This document shows positions 6,719 to 16,100 of a DNA stretch of 30,837 nt, one piece after another. The notes beneath the pieces are model-generated. The model was given only the letters and a program-made list of their open reading frames with translations. It was not told the origin of the DNA and ran no database searches. The DNA is from CAZRNB01 sp964601355. Its GTDB lineage: Bacteria; Planctomycetota; Phycisphaerae; Sedimentisphaerales; Anaerobacaceae. Positions within the stretch are counted from its first letter, which is position 1, and every line of letters begins with the position of its first letter. A program made the translations under genes and the position numbers. Where the stretch lies: NCBI GenBank assembly GCA_964601355.1, contig CAZRNB010000022.1, forward strand, positions 1 to 30,837. Reading direction: 5' to 3'.

Positions 6719-8539
6719 TTACTGACCCCCGACAACTGGCCCCTGAATCCTATTCATCAATTTTGATTTTTTATTTTTGATATTTGATTTATTTCCTATA
6801 CAGTATAGATTCTCCATGCCTCGAATATAAATGCGGCCATCGGCAAAGGCTGGCGTTGCCGAACATTTCTCGCCCAGCTCACATTTTGCCAGCTCCTTAT
6901 ATTCGGAGCCAATCTCGATAATGAACATAACACCATCCTCGTTCAGCAGATATAACTTATTCCCAACGATGCTCGGCGAAGTCTGGAAGCTCTCTCTCAG
7001 GTCTTTCTCCCATATTTTAGCTCCGTCCGTCACTTTATGGCAGCTAATAAGTCCCTCGGATAACAGATAAAATACTACTTCACCATTACTGACCGGACTG
7101 CATATATTCGGGCCGCCCTCTGTGGTTTTCCATGCAATATGCGTTTGTGTCACATCCCCCCTGCCATCCGGCTTTATAGCTATCATCTTAGTATCCGGCT
7201 CTACGACAAAAACCAGTCCCCCTGCATAGATCGGCGATGGAGCAGCATCACCACTGATACATTTAGCTCGCCATATTTCCGTCCCATCGGCTGGGTTGTA
7301 TGCTATAACCCACGGATTTGCCACAGTTATCAATTGATATTTACCACCTATATCAGCTACTATAGGCGAGCTCCAGGAACTCGCAACCGGCCGCCTGGTC
7401 TCCCAGACAATCCTGCCTGAAAAACCATCCAAAGCTATTAACCTGGACATTCCATCCTCGACGGCTCCCTGGTCATATTGAATCAAAAGCAAATTCTGGT
7501 ACATCTCAAGAGAAGAGGCGTATCCGTAAGAATTATCCGGCCTGCCCAGGCTCTTTTGCCATATTTTTTGGCCTTCAAAATCAAAGCCGGCAACGTCGCC
7601 GGTGGCAAAAATGGCGTAAACTCGACGGCCATCCGTTGTGACAGTAGGCGCAGCAAAGCCGGTATATTCCTCCACTTTGATCGGCTCGGCATCTTGAGAA
7701 TGAGTAACATCGCCCGTCCACAGCAGTTTTCCTGAAAATGCGTCAAAGCAATAAATTTGCTGTTTATTTCCATCAGCACCGGAGAGAAAAACTCGGGTCT
7801 CCCAAACCACCGGCGAGTTATTTCCCGGCAGAGGCACCTTTGCCATCCAGAGGATTCCATCACCTGTTTTGCCGTTCCAGCTTATGGGAATATTCGCAAA
7901 GGAACTCACTCCAAGGCCGCCAGGGCCGCGAAAGCGGTGCCAATTTCTGCTGATTTGCTCCTTCGAGGGAGGTAGAGCAGGCTTTAGCCCACCGTTAAGG
8001 TCATGGTGGGGCAAGCCCCACCCTACGCTAAAATTAATCTGGGGCCAAAATGAAAGCAAAAATGTTCCTGTCACCAGCACTGCCAAAAAAAAGGTAATAG
8101 TCCACAGGGCTAACACTGCTCTGTGTATCTGCTCATCCTGCAGATTGGTATGCAGCCGAGGCACAGGCATTTTCTTTTTGAAAGCACCAGCTCCCTTAGC
8201 ACCAATCAATAACACCGTCAAACCGCTAAAAAGCAGAAAGGTTCCCTTATAAGAAAAATCCAGCCGGCGAAACCTGTATTTTCTGATTTGAAGATCCAAA
8301 ACCCGCATTTGAGACAGAATCTGCTGGTCATCGCTCTTATCGCGAATCTCTTCCTTTAAAATTTGCAATTGTTCTTCCAGCTTAGGCAAATGTGTGCTGG
8401 TCTGAAAAAAATTGATCACCAGAAACGCCGAGACAATAAGGGAAAACGCGCAACCGATAAAAGCCATTGCTACAGCAATATGATACCATTGGCTTACTGC
8501 TTTTACATTGCCGCTGTTTGTATCAATTAGACTTTTCAT
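6719..8539 (-). CDS. membrane-anchored PQQ-like beta-propeller protein
   Basis: A 606-residue protein. ATG 8539 overlaps the TGA stop of the polyferredoxin gene by 1 nt (TGATG), so translation is probably coupled. Residues about 15-45 are a membrane segment (AVAMAFIGCAFSLIVSAFLVI), followed by a charged coiled coil (LPKLEEQLQILKEEIRDKSDDQQ). Two more hydrophobic spans follow (TFLLFSGLTVLLIGA; ALWTITFFLAVLVTGTFLL). From about residue 200 a PQQ_2-type propeller begins with WHRFRGPGGLG and blades ending in GKLLWTGD, EGQKIWQKS, GRIVWETR and DGTEIWRAK. The stretch VGWGLPHHDLNGGLKP just before it is encoded by a palindromic repeat. No enzymatic motif is visible. Its place next to two NapG/NapH-like Fe-S genes suggests a periplasmic part of the same membrane complex. 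Confidence 0.8.
   Translation of the reverse strand: MKSLIDTNSGNVKAVSQWYHIAVAMAFIGCAFSLIVSAFLVINFFQTSTHLPKLEEQLQILKEEIRDKSDDQQILSQMRVLDLQIRKYRFRRLDFSYKGTFLLFSGLTVLLIGAKGAGAFKKKMPVPRLHTNLQDEQIHRAVLALWTITFFLAVLVTGTFLLSFWPQINFSVGWGLPHHDLNGGLKPALPPSKEQISRNWHRFRGPGGLGVSSFANIPISWNGKTGDGILWMAKVPLPGNNSPVVWETRVFLSGADGNKQQIYCFDAFSGKLLWTGDVTHSQDAEPIKVEEYTGFAAPTVTTDGRRVYAIFATGDVAGFDFEGQKIWQKSLGRPDNSYGYASSLEMYQNLLLIQYDQGAVEDGMSRLIALDGFSGRIVWETRRPVASSWSSPIVADIGGKYQLITVANPWVIAYNPADGTEIWRAKCISGDAAPSPIYAGGLVFVVEPDTKMIAIKPDGRGDVTQTHIAWKTTEGGPNICSPVSNGEVVFYLLSEGLISCHKVTDGAKIWEKDLRESFQTSPSIVGNKLYLLNEDGVMFIIEIGSEYKELAKCELGEKCSATPAFADGRIYIRGMENLYCIGNKSNIKNKKSKLMNRIQGPVVGGQ
8005..8026. repeat. GTAGGGTGGGGC palindrome, copy 2, inside propeller gene
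   Basis: GGTGGGGCaaGCCCCACCCTAC is the reverse complement of the unit at 5484-5505, with the two central bases changed. It lies in frame between the membrane segments and the propeller, encoding part of VGWGLPHH. Confidence 0.8.
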
Positions 8540-9840
8540 CAGCTTTGAGTAATTGCCTCTTTTGCCTTCTTTAATCTGACGTGCTCTCTGGGACAATATT
8601 GGAAACATCGGCCACACGCCAAACAGCCCGCCCTATCGGCCTCATAATCCGTTCGCTTCCGCCAGACGGATAGTCCGATGAGCTTAATCCCAATCACAAG
8701 CCCTATAAATCCTCCTAAAAGAAAGCCGCCCAATCCAAATTTAGCCTTGATGCCGGCAGCCTCCTTGTAAAGCTCTTCCACGTTTACTCCTGCCGCTCTA
8801 AAAGCCGTGCTGGCATTGGTAGTTCCCTGCACCAGCCGCGTTTCTTCCAGATATACACGTTCCGCAAGTCTGACCGTTGCATGCATACGTGATGTCACCG
8901 GCTTAAGGCGGGATCCCAGCCAACCTCCTGAAAATACAAGCACAGGCAGAAGACAAATTAAAAACGCTAATCTCTTCTTAGCCATGCCGTAAACATTCTC
9001 CGGCCAGTCAGCCGTCGGCTGTCTAATAGCGCCAAAAGGACATGAATCCTCGCATAATCTGCACTTTATACACTCGTCAGGAGTAATAGTGACACGCCAT
9101 TTCGACAGGCGTGAAAGCTGCCGGAGTATTACGCCATACGGACAAATAAATCTACAATAGGGACGCCCTATAAATAAACCAGCCGCCAAAAAACACGCCC
9201 CAAGTACAAGAATGTTAAAGTTTCCGCTCAGACGGAAAAATGAAACGAACGGGTCGTATCTGCATATCACAAACGCACTGCCGGTAGCCGCAAAGAGAAC
9301 TGCCGTACCGAGGTACAGATACGCAAACAGGCGTAACCCGCTTTCCAGCCAGCTCGGCACTGAGACAGGCCTTAACAGCACAAGGTCCTGCAAAGCTCCC
9401 AGGGGACATACCGCTGCGCAGAACGTCCTCCCGAAAAAAAGCGTAAATACAAGCGGCAGTAAGAAAAACAGTGCAACAACAACTGGCACAGCATAATCCT
9501 TGTTAAAAATCGACAGAACAACATTCTGACTCGCTCCTATCGGGCAGACGCAGCCCTTTCGCCAGAAGCCGAAATAAAGTAATGAAAAGACCATCAGAAT
9601 AAATATTGCCCTTCTGCTGCGCCTTTTCAAAACTAAATATGAAGACAAGCTAAGCGCAGCTAAGAGCAGCGCCGAATCAATGTACTCGTAGATGCTTTGA
9701 CGCGGCGGAGGCGTTGTTGTAGTCGGCTGCCGGTAGCCGCTCTCAAAATCAGGCGGAGGAAATCGTTCCGCTGATAATGCAATGCCAGACAGAATCAGCA
9801 AGCACAATATACAGATTATAATATAACGTAAGTGACTCAT
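8539..9840 (-). CDS. NapH/CcoG-like membrane polyferredoxin
   Basis: A 433-residue integral membrane Fe-S protein. It starts with a signal-like segment (YIIICILCLLILSGIALSA) and a proline/threonine-rich linker. Several membrane spans alternate with the NapH-type motifs CVCPIG, CAAVCPLGALQD and CRFICPYGVILRQ. These are followed by a ferredoxin cluster (CIKCRLCEDSCPFGAI), two further hydrophobic spans, and a C-terminal cluster (CLACGRCFQYCP). In NapH and NosR-type relatives such proteins carry electrons between quinol or cytoplasmic donors and periplasmic acceptors. ATG 9840 overlaps the stop of the upstream ferredoxin gene by one base (TAATG), and its own TGA overlaps the next start, so the three genes form a tight translational unit. 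The terminal acceptor is not encoded in the window. Confidence 0.85.
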   Translation of the reverse strand: MSHLRYIIICILCLLILSGIALSAERFPPPDFESGYRQPTTTTPPPRQSIYEYIDSALLLAALSLSSYLVLKRRSRRAIFILMVFSLLYFGFWRKGCVCPIGASQNVVLSIFNKDYAVPVVVALFFLLPLVFTLFFGRTFCAAVCPLGALQDLVLLRPVSVPSWLESGLRLFAYLYLGTAVLFAATGSAFVICRYDPFVSFFRLSGNFNILVLGACFLAAGLFIGRPYCRFICPYGVILRQLSRLSKWRVTITPDECIKCRLCEDSCPFGAIRQPTADWPENVYGMAKKRLAFLICLLPVLVFSGGWLGSRLKPVTSRMHATVRLAERVYLEETRLVQGTTNASTAFRAAGVNVEELYKEAAGIKAKFGLGGFLLGGFIGLVIGIKLIGLSVWRKRTDYEADRAGCLACGRCFQYCPREHVRLKKAKEAITQS

Positions 9841-10490
9841 TAAGCGGAGTCCACCTTCTTGATGATATAAGCCTTATCTGCCGGAACCCGCTTAAAAGCT
9901 CCCGAAGGGCAAGCGGCAGCTATTGAACACTCATTACAATTCAAACATCGGTCGTGACGTACCTGAAGGAATAATGACCCATTGCCGAACGTGCTGCATC
10001 CCTTGACGCACTTGCCGCAGCCGATACACAGTGACTCGTCGATGGTATATTCGTAATAAGGGTCCTCCACAAAAGTACGCTTTATAGCCCCGGTCGGGCA
10101 AAGCTGATTTTCAGCGCCTTCATTGATATCGAGAGGCTGCGGGCCGAAAAAGCCGAAACAAATTCGGCAATATCCGCATATTTTGTACGCGTGCACACAT
10201 TTCACGGCCGATTGCTCCAGCACACAATAAGTTGCGCAGTTGCCGCAGGAGATACACTTGTACGGATCGATCTGCCAGCACGTCCCGAGCATCGTCGAAG
10301 GAATGGTTTTTCCTTTGCCGCTTCTTTTAATTTCGCTTCGGACATGCTTTTGACCAATTATAACAGCGATTCCACCAATCCCTGCTAAACACGCGCCCCG
10401 AAAAACATCCCTTAGGAAATGACGCCTGTCAACGTCTTTATTCGTCGCTCGTATATCATCGTTTGTGTGTCGTCCATCGTCCATTTTCAA
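9840..10490 (-). CDS. NapG/NapF-like multi-cluster ferredoxin with twin-arginine signal
   Basis: A 216-residue Fe-S protein. Residues about 22-45 (RRHFLRDVFRGACLAGIGGIAVIIG) resemble a Tat signal or anchor, placing the protein on the outer face of the membrane with its clusters inserted before export. Cluster motifs: CISCGNCATYC, CVHAYKICGYCRIC, a lone CPTGAI (all near 78-130), CIGCGKCVKGC, and CLNCNECSIAAACPSGAF. This pattern matches MauM/NapG-type ferredoxins that pair with NapH, whose homologue is the next gene with a 1-nt overlap. The first about 20 residues (DGRHTNDDIRATNKDVD) are encoded by GACGA-type repeat DNA and are probably not conserved; the true start could be an internal codon nearer the RR motif. 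Confidence 0.8.
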   Translation of the reverse strand: MKMDDGRHTNDDIRATNKDVDRRHFLRDVFRGACLAGIGGIAVIIGQKHVRSEIKRSGKGKTIPSTMLGTCWQIDPYKCISCGNCATYCVLEQSAVKCVHAYKICGYCRICFGFFGPQPLDINEGAENQLCPTGAIKRTFVEDPYYEYTIDESLCIGCGKCVKGCSTFGNGSLFLQVRHDRCLNCNECSIAAACPSGAFKRVPADKAYIIKKVDSA

Positions 10491-10500
10491 TCATCCTTCG
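10436..10500. repeat. GACGA-type heptamer repeat at ferredoxin gene start
   Basis: Degenerate copies of TCGTCCNTCGTCC (ATCATCGTTTGTGTGTCGTC, CATCGTCCATTTTC) span the start codon and first codons of the ferredoxin gene. The family is the same as at 15568-15602, 16780-16865, 19462-19552, 24265-24341 and 29140-29345. Immediately beyond lies a short GGCCCCACAGGTGGGCC palindrome (about 10507-10526). Confidence 0.5.
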
Positions 10501-10563
10501 TCAACCGGCCCCACAGGTGGGCCGGCTAATCGTCGAATATTGTCTCTCGTTCTTTGTCACTCA

Positions 10564-11604
10564 TTACTCTGCCTTTTTCTTACTAAATATTCTCACGATA
10601 TTTTTAATTGTATCCAGCACAAAAACCCGTCCCATTGCATCAACCGCTAAATCAAAACCTCCTTTTTGACAATCCTGTGGCAAATAGCAAATTTGTGCTA
10701 CGCCGTCTTCGAGCAGATGCTTCGGCCCCGCTACAACGCCCACAAAATTACCATCCGGATCATAAATCTTAACTCGTACCAGGCCTTTCTCGCAAGTGAC
10801 GTAGCTGCCATCCTCGAGTATGGCAAAAGTCACCGGATTGCAGCAGCCGGTAAAACCCTCTACACCGGCTGAAAATTTGCCCCACCAGAATTCAAGCTCA
10901 CCATCGAATGTATAAACTTCAATACGATGAAGACCCGGATTAATTACTCGCAATAAACCATCGTGACCAGCTGCAATGTCAAAGTAAGGGCTCGGTACAA
11001 CAAAGCCGGGAATATTCTTTTCAATATTTTTCCTGCCGATATGATTGACTATAATGCCTGTCAAATCATAGTGAATAACAATTCGATTGCCCGCATCCGC
11101 AACGAACACATTGTTTTTATAAACGGCGATACTGGTCAATATCGCATTATTGCCGATCCTCTGCCAGGCTGCTAACCGCTCACCCTGCCGGTTGTACAAT
11201 TCTATATGGTCTTTCATCCCTATATAAATCTTACCGTCAGAGGCAATATCCAAGCACACCGGCTTGTCGGCAATCTTGATTTCGCTGGTCATTTGACCCA
11301 TATCCGAAAATATACGAACGGCTTTATCGCCGGCTATGTAGATAGTCCCGTCGGATACTACAACAATTGCATGGGACTCGGTAAAACCGGTACGGATCGG
11401 CTCACCTGTTTCTTCATAGAGAACCAGATTTGGGTCAATCTCAGCGACGTCGTTAAGGTCATAGATAAAATCTTTGCTTAGGCCGCTTCCTTTTTCGCCG
11501 GTCGTATTGAGCGTGATAACCGCAACGGCGGCGGCAATAATAGAAAGAGCCACAATTACGCCTATCAATATTTTTAAGCCCGTTGTACCTAATCGCTTAT
11601 TCAT
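10564..11604 (-). CDS. membrane-anchored NHL/6-bladed beta-propeller protein
   Basis: A 346-residue protein with an N-terminal anchor (GLKILIGVIVALSIIAAAVAVITL, residues about 9-32) and an extracytoplasmic propeller. Blades have the NHL-type pattern: a hydrophobic strand, G/D-G-x-IYIA or VFVAD, then xNRIVIHYDLTG. Examples are DGTIYIAGDKAVRIFSDMG, NNVFVADAGNRIVIHYDLTG and MGRVFVLDTIKNIVRIF. Two adjacent cysteines (GCCNP) and a later CYLPQDC pair could bind a ligand or form disulfides; no CxxCH haem motif is present. It lies 73 bp upstream of the ferredoxin gene in the same orientation. It is structurally distinct from the PQQ-like propellers in the window. No enzymatic role can be claimed. Confidence 0.75.
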   Translation of the reverse strand: MNKRLGTTGLKILIGVIVALSIIAAAVAVITLNTTGEKGSGLSKDFIYDLNDVAEIDPNLVLYEETGEPIRTGFTESHAIVVVSDGTIYIAGDKAVRIFSDMGQMTSEIKIADKPVCLDIASDGKIYIGMKDHIELYNRQGERLAAWQRIGNNAILTSIAVYKNNVFVADAGNRIVIHYDLTGIIVNHIGRKNIEKNIPGFVVPSPYFDIAAGHDGLLRVINPGLHRIEVYTFDGELEFWWGKFSAGVEGFTGCCNPVTFAILEDGSYVTCEKGLVRVKIYDPDGNFVGVVAGPKHLLEDGVAQICYLPQDCQKGGFDLAVDAMGRVFVLDTIKNIVRIFSKKKAE

Positions 11605-11678
11605 CGTATCTTATTACCGGTATTTACAATTCAGCACAAAATTATAACAAGTGAAATTTCAGATTCAATAAAACCACC

Positions 11679-13160
11679 TTATTGCTCACCAATATCAAGA
11701 CATATCATTTTATTCATGTCACGTAATATTAGTCTGTCGGCTGCCACCGCCATAGGCGCCCAGGCTTCAATTCCATCCATAACCTTTGCGCAGGCCCGCT
11801 GAATGTATCCGCTCGGCGTCGCATCTACGAGCGTCAACACTGCCGCATCATCCAAAATATATATCATCCCATTTACGATTGTATAAGGTCCAAGCCCACG
11901 AGGTCCGAAACGATTAGTGCTCGGGCTGGTCCACAAAACTTCGCCGTTTAAGTTTAAACAAACCAATTGCCTATCCGGCCGAATTCCATAAATATAACCG
12001 TCATAAAAAATGGGAGTCTGCTGCTCCGAGCCAAACACTTCTGCCTTGAGCTTAAAGACCGGCTGCACAGCTATTTTGCCATCCAGATCGGCCAATTGCA
12101 GCATCATGCTTCCGGCATTGTAACCGCCCGAAAGGAAAATAAGCCCTTCACCCGCAATAACAGGCGATGGGACATTCGCAGTACGAATCTTCCAGCCGGG
12201 ATATTCCCACAAAATGCTTCCGTCCTCCGCTGAAATACCCGCTACGCCGCCGCTGGCACAATAGACGTACATACGCTTATCTTTAAATTCAGCCGGCATC
12301 ACGGACGAATGTGTCATCAGCCAGCCGTGCGGATTGGGACTTTGCCATAGAATTTTGCCGGTCTGGCAATCAACAGCAATCATTAGAGCCGGCCCACCAG
12401 CAGCGATTATCGCTTTGTCGTTATCAATGAGTGGACATTGCCCGGCGTACCAGGGCGGCACCGTAGCCTTGAAATCTCTGACCAAATCCAGCATCCATCG
12501 AAACTGTCCCGTCACTGAATCCAGGCATGTGACATGACATTTCGGCCCCATAGTCACAATATATTTATCCGTCACTGCCGGCACGGTTCGGCTCATGCCA
12601 TGATTGCGTTTAATCTTGACCGGATAAGAAAACCGCCATATATCTCTGCCGTCAGTCAGCGACAGGCATCGAATCACATCGGCCTGCTTTACTCGGTCAT
12701 AATCCAAAATATATACCCGCCCGGCCAAAACAGCCGGACCTGCATAACCCTCGCCGACGTCAATAGACCAGAGCACCTTGGGACCTTCATCCGGCCATAT
12801 TTTGGCAAGACTGACTTCTTCTCTGCTTACCGCATCGAAATTCGCTCCCCTGAATCTCGGCCATGCGCCCGGTAAATCGGCAGGCAGGCCCGTGAGCGGG
12901 ATAAGCTCACCCAGTAATTTTTGCGAACCTTCCCCATCTGAAGATTTTTGCGGCAGATTTTCAGAAATAGGCAGACGCTCTGAAAGCTCTTTTGCCGACG
13001 GCTTAAACCATATATATAGTGACACTACGCCTATCATAATCAATCCAATGGGTATCATTCGTGCAATAAGACCTGAACCTGCGGTAAAACCGCAGGCTAA
13101 ATATTTAGCCCCGCGTTCTACGCGGGGTCTTGGATCCAATTGTTTCGTATGCTTATTCAT
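11679..13160 (-). CDS. membrane-anchored PQQ-like beta-propeller with repeat-encoded N-terminus
   Basis: A 493-residue protein. ATG 13160 overlaps the end of the permease gene by 8 nt (AATGAATAA), implying coupled translation. Residues about 11-27 (RPRVERGAKYLACGFTAG) are encoded by a double-hairpin palindromic element, followed by the membrane anchor (IPIGLIMIGVVSLYIWF). A linker leads to the propeller entry WPRFRGANFD and blades such as VYILDYDR..VIRCLSLTDGRDIWRF, HVTCLDSVTGQFRWML and LVCLNLNGEVLWTS. The predicted propeller is extracytoplasmic. Its position next to a LolCDE-like exporter and upstream of the NHL propeller links it to envelope functions; the ligand is unknown. Confidence 0.8.
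   Translation of the reverse strand: MNKHTKQLDPRPRVERGAKYLACGFTAGSGLIARMIPIGLIMIGVVSLYIWFKPSAKELSERLPISENLPQKSSDGEGSQKLLGELIPLTGLPADLPGAWPRFRGANFDAVSREEVSLAKIWPDEGPKVLWSIDVGEGYAGPAVLAGRVYILDYDRVKQADVIRCLSLTDGRDIWRFSYPVKIKRNHGMSRTVPAVTDKYIVTMGPKCHVTCLDSVTGQFRWMLDLVRDFKATVPPWYAGQCPLIDNDKAIIAAGGPALMIAVDCQTGKILWQSPNPHGWLMTHSSVMPAEFKDKRMYVYCASGGVAGISAEDGSILWEYPGWKIRTANVPSPVIAGEGLIFLSGGYNAGSMMLQLADLDGKIAVQPVFKLKAEVFGSEQQTPIFYDGYIYGIRPDRQLVCLNLNGEVLWTSPSTNRFGPRGLGPYTIVNGMIYILDDAAVLTLVDATPSGYIQRACAKVMDGIEAWAPMAVAADRLILRDMNKMICLDIGEQ
13076..13130 (-). repeat. double-hairpin palindromic element A1 (in propeller gene)
   Basis: Hairpin CCTGCGGtaaaaCCGCAGG, central GCTAAATATTTAGC, hairpin CCCCGCGttctaCGCGGGG. 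Read on the minus strand in the propeller frame it gives PRVERGAKYLACGFTAG, directly before the membrane anchor. Confidence 0.9.
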
Positions 13161-16100
13161 TCCTTAACGCATCCAGCATCTTTCCGGCAAGTGCAAATGC
13201 CGTTGCCAGCCATATCCAGACCATACCGCCGACGCCAATAGCAGCAATAGTCATCGCCAGCGACAAATACGGCATCTCCGCTCCCGGCGATTTTAACACA
13301 GGTCCTATTGCCACCAATGCCGATATTACTCCACAAGCCAGGCCAAAAAACATCAGCCCTCCATGCTCGTAAAACACCAGCCGTTTAAGTGTCACTTTAT
13401 CAAATCCCACTGCTCGCAGCATCGCAAGCTCACCTCTGCGCTCGAGCATATTGCGGAGCACCACCAATCCGAGGCCAACACTACCGAGGATAAGACCCAG
13501 GCCTCCGAGCATTTGAAATATCGACAGATACGTATTTTCAACGGCTGCCAGCTCCGCCAAACGCTGCTTTGCCGGCGTAAATTCCATGCCGAAATCTCTC
13601 AACGCAAAAGAAAATTTATCTGCCGCCTCCTCTGCCTTTTCTGCAGTCCGCAGGACGCCTATCGGCGGAGCATCGACAAGAAACATCCTGAAGCCAGCTT
13701 CCGAAGGAAAATGCTTAGTGAGCTGGTCTTCAGCAATAATTAAACTTCCCTGTAAAATCGATTCTTTCAGCATTCCAACAAGCCGAATACTAAACCATCG
13801 GCCGTTCTCGTCTACATACTCAAGCTCATCTCCAATGGATTTCCCGAGCGCCCAAACGATAGTTTGGTAATCACCAACCGCCGGCACAATATTCTCGCCT
13901 AAATCCCTATTAAGCAGACTCCAGCCATCTTCGATTTTGCCTTCAATCGCATTGGTAAACTTAAAAGCTCCTCGCTTTTGCAGCTCTTCCGGCTGCACTG
14001 CCAATAAACGCGGCTTTTGCGCCCTATTTAGATTAAGACAGCTCGCATCATCACCATCATGCACACGCAAAGAAACGACCCGAACAGATTCCAGAGCATT
14101 GTTGTTTAATCCCATTGACTGACGCCAGGTTTTGCTGTTGAGATCATGTAAAATGCCGATTGCCGACTCGCCTATCAGGGCAAAGCCTCCCGTACCTGAG
14201 TCTCGTCTATCGGCATGTGCCAAAGGATCATGTTTATTCGCTCCCACTGCGATGACCATGAAAATACCACAAGCAAGCAGACCAATAACGGCCAGGCTTC
14301 TGCCGCTTCGCCTGGTCGAATTCCGCAATCCCAGGCCGAATAATGTCGCTATGGATTTCTTCCATCTACCTGCTGCTATTTTTAATAATCCCTGGCACAG
14401 TCCCAACCCGGCAACAAGCAGCAAAGCGCCAGCCGAGAAAAATCCTGCGGAGACGGCACTACTGTCACTGGTTCTGACTAAAAAAAGGATTACCAATGCT
14501 CCAATTGCTGCAAATGCCGCAACGTAAAATCCCAAACCCCGCCTGAAACCCCACGTGAAACGTGGGGCTAAATGTTTAGCCCCCCAATTTATTGGGGGGT
14601 TTCTGCCACGTGTAAAAAACTGCCATTGCACATTGCCAGCCAGAAGCTCTCTCGCCGGTCGCGATGCCTGCTTACGCAAAGTAAGCCATATAGCGATAAT
14701 AGAAATAAATATTGCTGCCGACGCCCCCAGGCATAATGTGGAAGGTTTAACATAAAAAAATATTTCCGAGCCGCTGACCGCTCTCTGCCAGATAGTAGCC
14801 AGACCAAAAACAAGAGCCTTTGTGTAGAGTACACCCGCGATAGCGCCGGCAATTGCTCCGAGCACAGCTATTATTCCGCCTTCGATGAATAGCAGCCTTC
14901 TAACAATCTTTGGCGTAAATCCTACTGCCAAAAATAATCCAATCTGCTCACTGCGATTTTCAACGCCAAATACAAAGATAAGACCCATTAGAATCAGAGC
15001 CGCTATGATAAGAAATAAACTAAAGCCGAGAAAAAGCTGGCCGAAATCTGTGGCCTCGCTGCCAGCCTTTAAGCCACGTTCACGCACTGGCTGAAAGAAT
15101 AATCCTATGGATGCGGGATCAACATTGGCTAAAACTGCCCTTTCTATAGTTTCTTTAGAGAGATGGTTGCGTGGGTAGCGTATAGCAGTTAAATCGCCAT
15201 ACCTATTGGCCCACATAGCCCGGCCTGCCTTTAGCGTGATAAAAGCTTTGGGTGTGCCGCGATAGTTGTTCCAGTAATTCTCATCCCGCTGGCGAATCTT
15301 ATTGAGATCGATAGGGATACCCGGCTCCCAATCTCTGCTATTATTCACATCCGCAAGGCCTGGAAAATTCGGCATTAATTCCCGGTCAATCGCTGCACCT
15401 TGCATAGGCAGGATATTTCGTATTCTAAATGTTGTTTTTCGCTCGATAAGATTCCTCATCGGTCCGAGGACATAGTAAATAAGCTCTATCGTATCGCCGG
15501 CTTTAGCCTCAAGGTCATCAGCCAGCCATTGATTAATCAGAATTTCGTCGTCTTGCATATCTACTGGGACGAGCGACGAGCGACGGGCAACGAGCGACGG
15601 ACTTATAGCTGTCACCATCGAGTAAGGAGCTGTTCTGTCACCAAGCCGAATTTCATTTACGAAGTATGTCAAGATTCCGATGGAATTATCCGAGGCTTTT
15701 AGGGCAGCCTGCGATAAGATGTGGTCAATGAATATCTGACTGCTGCGTAATTCGAGTCCGCCGAAGGCGGATTCATTTAGCTCGCGAATCTCTATGCCGG
15801 CGTCGGCAAGCCGCCAGCATTTTTTTATTGCGTATTCTGCTCTTTCAACTATTGTACTACCCAGTGAATTCCCGCCGACCAGCAGCATATTTGCCTGTGC
15901 CAGCCGTTCAAGTTTCTCATGCAGCCATTNNNNNNNNNNNNNNNNNNNNNNNNNNNNNNNNNNNNNNNNNNNNNNNNNNNNNNNNNNNNNNNNNNNNNNN
16001 NNNNNNNNNNNNNNNNNNNNNNNNNNNNNCCGACCAGCAGCATATTTGCCTGTGCCAGCCGTTCAAGTTTCTCATGCAGCCATTGTATCGATACAAAGAC

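Noticed and set aside
9215..9409. Short frames antisense or out of frame to the polyferredoxin and other large genes
   Set aside because: They are shadows of well-supported genes in GC-rich third-position context.
11605..11678. A promoter or terminator in the spacer after the anchored propeller gene
   Set aside because: AT-rich with no hairpin and no convincing -35/-10 pair; the genes are probably co-transcribed.
15849..15888. Two separate permease genes, with starts or ends at the gap
   Set aside because: The duplicated 55-bp flank and the perfect frame after collapse show a single gene.
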